Assembly: GCA_002422765.1 (NCBI GenBank)
Contig: DITI01000057.1
Coordinates: 15,419 to 27,110 of the forward strand
Direction of reading: 5' to 3'
Length of the DNA: 11,692 nt
Origin: Candidatus Pacebacteria bacterium UBA6188
GTDB lineage: Bacteria > Patescibacteriota > Microgenomatia > UBA1400 > PJMF01
Numbering within the stretch: the stretch's first letter is position 1; each line of letters starts with the position of its first letter. The position numbers and the translations under genes were made by a program. The notes under the pieces were generated by a model. It had not been told where the DNA came from, ran no database searches, and was given only the letters and a program-made list of their open reading frames with translations. Shown in pieces: positions 7,478-11,692 of this stretch.

Positions 7478-7690
7478 TTAAACCGCTTTTTTGAAATGAG
7501 TGGTAAGACCCAATTTCTTGAGTTGTTTGAGAACTCTGCTTGGAACTTTAACCTTTTTCTTGACGCCATCAATGATGACGGTAGCAGCGTGAAGATTATA
7601 TTTGAAACCCTTTTTGGTACGATTCTTGGCGTGAGAAACGTTGTTGCCAATGTGAGCTACTTTAGAGTATTTATGCAAATTGATTTTCAT
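7478..7690 (-). CDS. rpmB: 50S ribosomal protein L28
   Basis: This 70-aa basic protein has the L28 core: GNNVSHAKNRTKKGFKYNLH at about 15-34, then an extended strand region and a basic C-terminus. It binds 23S rRNA in the large subunit. I place the start at the ATG at 7690-7688 (MKINLHKYSK). A longer frame to 7711 would add MIKSLFV, which has no match in the family and would run over the likely -10. The N-terminus lacks the CxxC zinc-binding pair found in many L28 proteins (usual form CEICGK-P--GN-VSH), so this is a zinc-free type. It is transcribed alone, convergent with fmt and divergent from the site-2 protease. Confidence 0.92.
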   Translation of the reverse strand: MKINLHKYSKVAHIGNNVSHAKNRTKKGFKYNLHAATVIIDGVKKKVKVPSRVLKQLKKLGLTTHFKKAV

Positions 7691-7701
7691 AACGAAGAGT
7701 G

Positions 7702-7707
7702 ATTTTA
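7702..7707 (-). promoter_or_regulatory. Candidate -10 box of rpmB
   Basis: TAAAAT on the minus strand (5 of 6 to TATAAT) ends 11 nt before the rpmB ATG, so the mRNA would have a leader of only a few nt. No clear -35 is visible at 16-18 nt. Confidence 0.35.
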
Positions 7708-7712
7708 TCACA

Positions 7713-7735
7713 TGATCTAAAAAAAATGTAGATCA
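7713..7735. repeat. Inverted repeat between rpmB and site-2 protease
   Basis: TGATCTA at 7713-7719 and TAGATCA at 7729-7735 form a perfect 7-bp inverted repeat around a 9-nt A-rich centre. It lies between the -10 boxes of the two divergent genes, where an operator would sit. A shorter GTGAT/ATCAC palindrome lies next to it at about 7700-7712. Confidence 0.35.
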
Positions 7736-7761
7736 AGCTTTAAAAAATACCCACACTCACC

Positions 7762-7767
7762 TATAAT
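7762..7767 (+). promoter_or_regulatory. TATAAT box directly before the site-2 protease gene (probable leaderless start)
   Basis: A perfect TATAAT ends 9 nt before the ATG at 7777. TTTAAA at 7739-7744 gives a -35 with 4 of 6 matches and a 17-nt spacer. The predicted transcription start coincides with, or lies within 1-3 nt of, the start codon. No Shine-Dalgarno is seen. Confidence 0.6.
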
Positions 7768-7776
7768 CAGCTCACT

Positions 7777-8394
7777 ATGCTCGATTTACTTTTTGCCAGC
7801 CCCATTGCTTTTGTGATTTTTATCACTGGCTTACTCCTATCAATTGCCATTCATGAATTTACTCACTGCTATGTGACGGATAAACTAGGCGATCCTACTC
7901 CCCGCATCAAAGGTCGCTTAACTCTTAATCCTCTAGCTCACCTTGATCCGATCGGAACTGCAGCCATCATTTTGACTGGTTTTGGCTGGGGCAAAGCCGC
8001 CCCCTATGATCCCTACAATCTCAAAAATCCAGTCCGTGATGCCGCCCTGATCGCTGCTGCTGGACCACTAAGCAATATTTTGATCGCTACTATTTTGGCT
8101 ATTTTACTGAGACTAAATGTCGGCGGAGATTTCGTGGCTCTTTTTTCCATGCAATTGATCTTTATCAATCTGGCTCTAGCAGTTTTTAACCTCATTCCTA
8201 TTCATCCTCTGGATGGTGGTAAGATCATGCGAGCTCTTTTACCTCATCAGGCTAGCTTAGAATATGAAGACATCATGGGACGCTACGGCACCATGATTTT
8301 GATTATGATGATCTTCCCTTGGGCTGGTGGGCGCTCTGCAGTCAGCGCTTTGCTGGGTCCTGTTCTGGAAGTATTGATGAGACTTTTTGTCTGA
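7777..8394 (+). CDS. Site-2 protease family membrane metalloprotease (peptidase M50)
   Basis: This 205-aa intramembrane zinc protease has the HExxH motif at 26-30 (HEFTH) within the first membrane segment, and the third zinc ligand Asp146 in NLIPIHPLDGG (138-148). Family-typical GRLTLNPLAHLDPIG (46-60), GWGKAAPY (70-77) and AAAGPLSNI (93-101) are present. About five or six hydrophobic segments are visible. The short form without a PDZ domain matches the YwhC-like branch. Members cleave membrane-spanning substrates such as anti-sigma factors or leftover signal peptides; the substrate here is unknown. The gene stands alone on the plus strand, and its stop lies 3 nt from that of the convergent phosphatase, with no terminator between them. 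Confidence 0.93.
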   Translation: MLDLLFASPIAFVIFITGLLLSIAIHEFTHCYVTDKLGDPTPRIKGRLTLNPLAHLDPIGTAAIILTGFGWGKAAPYDPYNLKNPVRDAALIAAAGPLSNILIATILAILLRLNVGGDFVALFSMQLIFINLALAVFNLIPIHPLDGGKIMRALLPHQASLEYEDIMGRYGTMILIMMIFPWAGGRSAVSALLGPVLEVLMRLFV

Positions 8395-8397
8395 TCT

Positions 8398-8937
8398 CTA
8401 AATTTCAAATTGGTAAAACTCGCCTTTTTGTAACCAGCCAAACTCTTTCTTCTCTGGTAGGTGTTTATCTTCACTCAACTTTAAATGATGCAGATGAGCG
8501 TAAAGCACTTGCAAAGGATCACCGTGACTACAAATGATGATGTTCTCGTCTTTTGACAACTGGGTTGACAGATCTTGATAAAAATCTACCATGCGTTTTT
8601 GAATTTCAAGAATTCCTTCACCACCCAACTCTGACTGATGGGCAAAAAAGTTTTGCCAACTGTCTCTAATCCAATAGCCTTGATATGCAGAAAGTGTCTC
8701 TAACAAACGCGGATCACAAACAATTGGAATTTGGCCATTAGCAACAATTTCCGCAGTTTGGCGACAACGCAAAACCGCACTACTATAGATTTTGCTAATT
8801 TTCTCTTTGGCAAAAAATTCTTGCAATTCTTTAGCCTTCTGACGACCTGTAACCGACAGCTCCACTGGCAAACGACCTGGCAAAATTTGGCGAGGATTGT
8901 CGTAGTCGCAGTGACGCAAAAGGTAAATACTAGGCAT
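8398..8937 (-). CDS. Histidine phosphatase (phosphoglycerate mutase-like) family protein
   Basis: This 179-aa protein belongs to the histidine phosphatase superfamily. The N-terminal motif is YLLRHCDYDNP (5-15), where His9 is the phospho-acceptor; the usual RHG reads RHC here. The LPGRLPVELSVTGRQKA stretch follows, then YSSAVLRCRQTAEIV with the conserved phosphate-binding Arg, and SHGDPLQ at about 137-143 supplies the second His. It could be a mutase or a phosphatase on sugar phosphates, nucleotides or proteins; sequence does not decide. It begins 3 nt after the stop of the GT39 gene and should be made from the same mRNA, which hints at a role with activated sugars or lipid-linked intermediates, but that is inference. 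Confidence 0.88.
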   Translation of the reverse strand: MPSIYLLRHCDYDNPRQILPGRLPVELSVTGRQKAKELQEFFAKEKISKIYSSAVLRCRQTAEIVANGQIPIVCDPRLLETLSAYQGYWIRDSWQNFFAHQSELGGEGILEIQKRMVDFYQDLSTQLSKDENIIICSHGDPLQVLYAHLHHLKLSEDKHLPEKKEFGWLQKGEFYQFEI

Positions 8938-8940
8938 ATT

Positions 8941-10593
8941 TTATTGTTTTAAAATCGATAATGGGCGGTCAACGTAAAATTCTGGATTGCCATCCAAGAA
9001 ATTAATTGTTTTGACTCGTTCAAAACCAAGAGGTAACTCGCAGGTAGCCAAAACTACATAATAATGATTACTGTCTTGGTCCAAAACGTCATGAGGACAG
9101 GCGCTTTCAGAAAAAGATAAATTAAATAAACTCCAACTTTTTGCTCCTTGTTCAATTTCTTGGTGGCCCAAGCGCTTCATCGTTTGAGCTTGATAAACTT
9201 TCGGCTCAATTTGATTGTAAAACAAATACATCATGTAAGGCTCATTCTCACGATTGGTGATGGTGATTTGCGCCTGATCATCCAAAGTAGCCAAAAACTG
9301 AAAGAGCTCAGGGTAACCATATTGACGATACCAAGGTTGATGCACTTGTTGGTGCACTCGATATTGATGCCAAGCTCGAGAAAAATCCCACAGCAAAGCA
9401 CAAGCTAGAAACAAAAATAAAAAACTACTCAATTTTATGCCCAGTTGTTTTTTGGACCAAAGTAAAAACTGCCAGAAACCCAAAGCAATTAGCATTGCCA
9501 CCACTGGCAATAAATAAATCGTGCGGTAAGTGTTGGGAATTTCAGCCGTAGTCAAAGCCGCCGGCAAAGGCGCCCAAATCAACCAAAAAATCAGCCACTT
9601 ATAAATAGGCTGACGCCAGTTTTGCAAAGCCACTGCTAAGCCCAAGAGAAAAAATGGCAAGCTCAAAAGTAAAAACTGACCAGTCTCAGGAATCGTCACT
9701 CTCGGTGGCTGAGCTCCACCCAAAAATAAATAACTTAGAGAAGTGTTACTGATATAACTATGAGCAAAGCTGTAAAGTATCGAGGCTGGCTTATTGTGAA
9801 AAATTCTAGTTTCCAAAAGACTACTGTGAATTGGACCACCATCTTCACGAATCGCTTCTTCCCGCTTCAATTTGGCACCCTGATCATTAAAAATACTAAT
9901 CTGACCAAAACGAGATTGACTAGCCGTGAACGATAAAGCTAAGCCAGCAAGAAACAAGACAAGACAAGCAACTTTAAATTTACGATCAGTCTTAACCACA
10001 CCAAAGAAGATCGCCGCCAACCATAAAACTGGCGCCACCAAACGAGCACTGTGGTAAGTCCACAAAGCCAAAGCTAAAAGTAAAAAGCTGGCTAATTCTC
10101 GTGGTTTTTGACCTTTTTGGTAAAGAGCCAAAGAAAGCAAAGTGAGAGACATGGCTACCCCTGCTTCGATAGCGGTTCGGGAAACTTCAAGGTGCCAAGG
10201 CGCTAAAGCCAAAAACAAAGCTGCCCAAAAAGCCCAAGCTGTTTGTCGACTGAAACGACGCAGTAAAAAATAAATTGCTCCTACCGCCACTACTCCTGCT
10301 AGGGCTGCAAGCGCTCGACTCGAAGCTTGACTTAAACCAAAAAGTCCAATAAAAGGCATGCTGAGGTAGCTATAAATAGCTGGCTTATAATCATCAAAAC
10401 TGCGCAAAGTAAAAGGCAAAAACTCACCGTACTCATCGCGCCCTGTTGTCAAAAGAGACCAAGCGTTATAACCCAAAGCAGCTTCATCGGTAAAAAAAGC
10501 CTTAGGCAAACTATTTAAATTACTAAAACGCAAATAAGCTGCCAAAGCCAGCAATAATATAAGCAAGAAGTTTTTGGAAAAAAAGCGTTTCAT
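8941..10593 (-). CDS. PMT/ArnT-type membrane glycosyltransferase (GT39 family)
   Basis: This 550-aa polytopic protein has about 10-12 hydrophobic segments over residues 8-400 and a soluble C-terminal region of about 140 aa outside the membrane. The family hallmark is in the first outer loop: FTDEAALGYNAW at 34-45 with the Asp36-Glu37 pair, and FDDYKPAIYSYL at 66-77 in the next stretch. GT39/PMT_2 enzymes move a sugar from a polyprenyl-phosphate carrier to a protein or lipid on the outer face. In CPR bacteria such proteins are common and their acceptors mostly unknown. It is the first gene of a two-gene unit with the histidine phosphatase. AAGG on the minus strand (10602-10599), 5 nt before the ATG, is a weak ribosome-binding site that supports this start. 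Confidence 0.88.
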   Translation of the reverse strand: MKRFFSKNFLLILLLALAAYLRFSNLNSLPKAFFTDEAALGYNAWSLLTTGRDEYGEFLPFTLRSFDDYKPAIYSYLSMPFIGLFGLSQASSRALAALAGVVAVGAIYFLLRRFSRQTAWAFWAALFLALAPWHLEVSRTAIEAGVAMSLTLLSLALYQKGQKPRELASFLLLALALWTYHSARLVAPVLWLAAIFFGVVKTDRKFKVACLVLFLAGLALSFTASQSRFGQISIFNDQGAKLKREEAIREDGGPIHSSLLETRIFHNKPASILYSFAHSYISNTSLSYLFLGGAQPPRVTIPETGQFLLLSLPFFLLGLAVALQNWRQPIYKWLIFWLIWAPLPAALTTAEIPNTYRTIYLLPVVAMLIALGFWQFLLWSKKQLGIKLSSFLFLFLACALLWDFSRAWHQYRVHQQVHQPWYRQYGYPELFQFLATLDDQAQITITNRENEPYMMYLFYNQIEPKVYQAQTMKRLGHQEIEQGAKSWSLFNLSFSESACPHDVLDQDSNHYYVVLATCELPLGFERVKTINFLDGNPEFYVDRPLSILKQ

Positions 10594-10610
10594 GAAAGCC
10601 TTATGATTTA

Positions 10611-10616
10611 ATTATA
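10611..10616 (-). promoter_or_regulatory. TATAAT box of the GT39-phosphatase unit
   Basis: A perfect TATAAT on the minus strand lies 17 nt before the GT39 ATG, predicting a leader of about 10 nt that contains AAGG. Its -35 zone would fall at about 10634-10639, on the start site of the divergent DUF1653 gene. Confidence 0.5.
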
Positions 10617-10627
10617 CATGAGTCGGT

Positions 10628-10633
10628 TATAAT
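10628..10633 (+). promoter_or_regulatory. TATAAT box directly before DUF1653 gene (probable leaderless start)
   Basis: A perfect TATAAT ends 8 nt before the ATG at 10642, placing the transcription start on or next to the start codon. The -35 is poor. It interlocks with the divergent -10 at 10611-10616. Confidence 0.55.
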
Positions 10634-10641
10634 CAAAGACA

Positions 10642-10866
10642 ATGAATAAACAAAAACTCCAACTCGGCACCTACCAACACTACAAAGGTAATAAATATTT
10701 AGTCCTTGGCACCGCTAAACACAGCGAAACTTTGGAAGAGCTGGTGTTATACGCCACTCTCTACGAAAACAAAGAATCTGCCCTGTGGGTCAGACCACTA
10801 AAAATGTTTCTAGAAAAGGTGGTGGTCGATGGAAAAGAGGTGGAGAGGTTTAGGAAGATGGAATGA
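10642..10866 (+). CDS. DUF1653 domain protein
   Basis: This 74-aa protein is a single DUF1653 domain from end to end: GTYQHYKGNKYLVLGTAKHS at 9-28, LVLYATLY at about 35-42, the hallmark LWVRPLKMFLE at 49-59, and ERFRKM at the C-terminus. The family is a small beta-rich fold, often found alone or fused to other domains; its biochemical role is not established. It has no signal peptide or membrane segment and should be cytoplasmic. It is a single-gene unit: its own TATAAT box lies 8 nt before the ATG and a terminator follows within 6 nt of the stop. Confidence 0.9.
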   Translation: MNKQKLQLGTYQHYKGNKYLVLGTAKHSETLEELVLYATLYENKESALWVRPLKMFLEKVVVDGKEVERFRKME

Positions 10867-10871
10867 AACAA

Positions 10872-10899
10872 AAAAGACCGGTCTTTCGACCAGTCTTTT
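10872..10899. terminator. Bidirectional intrinsic terminator
   Basis: The arms AAAAGACCGGTC (10872-10883) and GACCAGTCTTTT (10888-10899) pair over 12 bp with one C-A mismatch around a TTTC loop. Rightward, the T run ends the DUF1653 transcript. Leftward, the opposite strand reads T-rich (TTTTTTGTTT), so it should also end the minus-strand transcript of the 124-aa gene. A second, smaller stem (AGAGC 10904-10908 with GCTCT 10916-10920) follows at once. Confidence 0.8.
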
Positions 10900-10924
10900 G
10901 TTAAGAGCTTGTTTTGCTCTCCTT

Positions 10925-11299
10925 TTACTTAATTTCCTCCACTTCAAAGATGTTCTGACCGTAAAACCAATCTGGTCCCGCTACGGTCAAGCGGTATTTC
11001 CCATCCTTTCTGAGGATGGCATTGATCGCCATTACCTTTTTAATCATCTTCCAGCCATAGATGCTGACAGAGTTATTTAAGGTGATGATTTTTCCATCTG
11101 CCAATTGGCAGGTAAAGAGATTAATCGTGTTCTCACCAGAGACACGACTCTCAATATGTTTCACCGTCACCACGACGGTGTGCCTGTTGAGGGAACTCAA
11201 AAGCCAAGAAATCCCTAGCAAAAATGAGCCTCCCACAAGCAAAAACAGGACAGGAAAAACGCAAAACAGAACCGGAACCGATACGAACAGTATTTCCAT
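10925..11299 (-). CDS. Small membrane protein of unknown function
   Basis: I do not recognise this 124-aa protein with certainty. Residues 3-36 are hydrophobic (one long or two short membrane helices), leaving a C-terminal domain of about 85 aa that looks beta-rich: TVVVTVKHIESRV at 41-53, LFTCQLADGKIITL at 61-74, YGWKMIKKV at 81-89, and GKYRLTVAGPD then QNIFEVEEI to the end. The order (membrane anchor, strand pair, short helix, 'Gk-Y-l-v-G', 'nI-eve-I') recalls small anchored OB-like domains seen in phages and plasmids, such as DUF1523 proteins, but that is only a resemblance. Unlike its neighbours it has a strong promoter, a long structured leader and a perfect Shine-Dalgarno 8 nt from the ATG. 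This contrast suggests acquisition by transfer, or tight control. Leftward transcription should end at the terminator at 10872-10899. Confidence 0.75.
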   Translation of the reverse strand: MEILFVSVPVLFCVFPVLFLLVGGSFLLGISWLLSSLNRHTVVVTVKHIESRVSGENTINLFTCQLADGKIITLNNSVSIYGWKMIKKVMAINAILRKDGKYRLTVAGPDWFYGQNIFEVEEIK

Positions 11300-11307
11300 C
11301 TCTAAAT

Positions 11308-11314
11308 CTCCTTT
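11308..11314 (-). promoter_or_regulatory. Strong Shine-Dalgarno of the 124-aa gene
   Basis: AAAGGAG on the minus strand lies 8 nt before the ATG at 11299. It is the only textbook ribosome-binding site I see in the window and fixes the start of this gene. Confidence 0.8.
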
Positions 11315-11321
11315 GATTGAA

Positions 11322-11366
11322 TGGATGAAAATGAAAAGACAATAATTGTCTGCTCATTTTCATCCA
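11322..11366. promoter_or_regulatory. Large near-perfect hairpin in the leader of the 124-aa gene
   Basis: TGGATGAAAATGA (11322-11334) pairs perfectly with TCATTTTCATCCA (11354-11366) over 13 bp. Inside, after a 2x2 internal loop, AGACAA (11337-11342) pairs with TTGTCT (11346-11351) around TAA. On the minus-strand mRNA the structure ends 7 nt before the Shine-Dalgarno. It has no GC-rich stem and T tract of the kind needed for termination toward the gene, so a role in translation control, RNA stability or protein binding is more likely. Confidence 0.65.
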
Positions 11367-11377
11367 AAAAAACAAAG

Positions 11378-11461
11378 GTTAGTTAGAAGAAATTGTAAAA
11401 GAGCTACTTTTTTTGAAAAAATAAGGTCGCAGTCGACCAATTTTTTCTCAAAAGTTAGTTA
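11378..11461. repeat. Pair of GTTAGTTA direct repeats flanking the attenuator-like hairpin
   Basis: GTTAGTTA occurs at 11378-11385 and 11454-11461, 76 nt apart and in the same orientation. The second copy covers the predicted transcription start and touches the -10 box of the leftward promoter, so it could be an operator half. Eight bases in AT-rich DNA may also recur by chance. Confidence 0.3.
11411..11453. terminator. Terminator-like hairpin at the 5' end of the leader (possible attenuator)
   Basis: GGTCG (11425-11429) and CGACC (11434-11438) form a GC-rich stem with a 4-nt loop, with A runs on the left and a T run at 11441-11446 on the right. Both strands therefore read as stem plus U tract: on the minus strand CGACC is followed by TTATTTTTT. 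A lower A/T stem extends the pairing to about 11411-11453. On the minus strand this structure starts at the predicted +1 of the strong promoter, so it could prematurely end most transcripts. On the plus strand it could stop rightward read-through. Confidence 0.5.
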
Positions 11462-11489
11462 TTATAGCAATAATACCAGAGAAAGTCAA
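11461..11489 (-). promoter_or_regulatory. Strong sigma-70-type promoter for the 124-aa gene
   Basis: On the minus strand, TTGACT (11489-11484, 5 of 6) and TATAAT (11466-11461, 6 of 6) are separated by exactly 17 nt, with an extended -10 TG at the correct place (TGCTATAAT). This is the best promoter in the window. The predicted transcription start is near 11454, which gives a leader of about 155 nt. Confidence 0.75.
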
Positions 11490-11502
11490 TATTATAGGCC
11501 TA

Positions 11503-11520
11503 TGCAGGGCGGGAAGGAAT
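11503..11520 (+). repeat. 18-bp direct repeat, copy 1
   Basis: TGCAGGGCGGGAAGGAAT is identical to copy 2 at 11675-11692. It is GC-rich against an AT-rich background and is preceded by the perfect palindrome ATAGGCCTAT at 11494-11503. The period of 172 bp is not a multiple of three, so the repeat falls in different reading frames and is unlikely to be coding. Confidence 0.75.
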
Positions 11521-11674
11521 CCACGACTCGCCTCTTTATATTTGCTTTAGGATGGCTCGCTGTATTACCCAGGCTCGTTTTACTCGCTTGGTGGCAGAAC
11601 TACTGCTTCGCAAGGATGTTTCTTCGTTACCACGCAGAAATAAAAAATCACGCTCACGCGTGACTTCTCATTTC
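11521..11674. other. Non-coding inter-repeat segment without recognised gene
   Basis: With the leader of the 124-aa gene, this completes about 390 bp (11300-11692) with no convincing gene. It is richer in G and C than its surroundings and contains several short CTCG-containing motifs (about 11526, 11555, 11573 and 11583). A frame opening at the ATG at 11552 stays open to the window edge (47 codons, MARCITQARF start), but it runs into the second repeat copy in a different frame from the first, so I do not call it a gene. No tRNA T-loop motif is visible on either strand. Confidence 0.5.
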
Positions 11675-11677
11675 TGC
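11634..11677. repeat. Nested hairpin leading into repeat copy 2
   Basis: GCAGAAAT (11634-11641) pairs with ATTTCTGC (11670-11677) over 8 bp. Inside it, TCACGC (11648-11653) pairs with GCGTGA (11658-11663) around TCAC. The outer right arm overlaps the first three bases of repeat copy 2, so the hairpin and the repeat are probably one element. Confidence 0.6.
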
Positions 11678-11692
11678 AGGGCGGGAAGGAAT
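11675..11692 (+). repeat. 18-bp direct repeat, copy 2 (runs to window edge)
   Basis: The sequence is identical to 11503-11520 and may continue past the window edge. Copy 1 is followed by CCACGACTCG. Whether copy 2 is followed by the same bases would show if this is a tandem array of 172-bp units or two ends of one element. Confidence 0.75.

Noticed and set aside
7691..7711. Longer start for L28 (MIKSLFV extension)
   Set aside because: The extra residues have no counterpart in the family and overlap the candidate -10; the MKINL start fits.
9148..9408. Open frame of 86 codons on the plus strand
   Set aside because: It is antisense to the GT39 C-terminal region, with no initiation signals or recognisable motif.
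11346..11663. Open frame of 105 codons on the plus strand
   Set aside because: It spans the leader hairpins, the promoter and the repeat, has no family pattern and no start signal.
11552..11692. 47-codon open frame to the window edge (MARCITQARF start), with TATATT 9 nt before its ATG
   Set aside because: It is short, Arg/Ser-rich, contains the nested hairpin and enters repeat copy 2 in a frame different from copy 1. More sequence to the right would settle it.
11503..11692. CRISPR array
   Set aside because: Only two 18-bp copies are seen, with a spacing of 172 bp and no cas gene nearby.
1..11692. Recoded UGA (Gracilibacteria/SR1 code)
   Set aside because: Several proteins of normal family length end at TGA and no gene has in-frame TGA, so the standard code fits.
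11300..11692. tRNA or other standard RNA gene in the gene-free region
   Set aside because: No T-loop motif, cloverleaf or recognisable tmRNA, RNase P or SRP signature was found on either strand by eye.

Overview
The window looks like bacterial chromosome from the Candidate Phyla Radiation (Patescibacteria), possibly Microgenomates. This is inferred from AT-rich DNA, compact proteins, very short intergenic gaps, few Shine-Dalgarno sequences, a long acidic disordered protein next to the mre genes, and a giant O-antigen-ligase/TPR fusion. No rRNA or other marker is present to prove it. Genes of normal length end at TGA (fmt, site-2 protease, DUF1653, ligase/TPR), so the standard bacterial code applies and not the UGA-glycine code of Gracilibacteria/SR1.

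Layout. (1) Positions 1-2829, minus strand, a cell-shape operon read right to left: an acidic disordered protein, then a 213-aa protein in the slot where mreB normally sits, then mreC, then the start of an mreD-like membrane gene cut by the window edge. The 213-aa protein keeps the fold signature of MreB/actin but has lost its nucleotide-binding residues. (2) Positions 2907-7466, plus strand: an O-antigen ligase/polymerase with a C-terminal TPR array, an alpha/beta hydrolase with a cysteine nucleophile, then the def-fmt pair (peptide deformylase and Met-tRNA formyltransferase), which has its own TATAAT box. (3) rpmB (L28) on the minus strand, divergent from a site-2 protease of the M50 family. 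(4) Minus strand: a PMT-family (GT39) membrane glycosyltransferase followed by a histidine phosphatase, divergent from a small DUF1653 gene that ends in a clear bidirectional terminator. (5) Positions 10925-11692: an unrecognised 124-aa membrane protein on the minus strand, with the window's best promoter and only textbook Shine-Dalgarno, separated by a leader of about 155 nt holding two large hairpins. Beyond it lies a non-coding stretch bounded by two copies of an 18-bp direct repeat.

Together the genes cover cell shape (mre), surface polysaccharide or glycoprotein assembly (ligase/TPR, GT39), membrane proteolysis and N-terminal methionine processing. The observations most worth a second look are the degenerate MreB-like protein in the mreB slot, TATAAT boxes placed 7-9 nt before three start codons (probable leaderless mRNAs), the attenuator-like leader of the 124-aa gene, and the repeat at the right edge.
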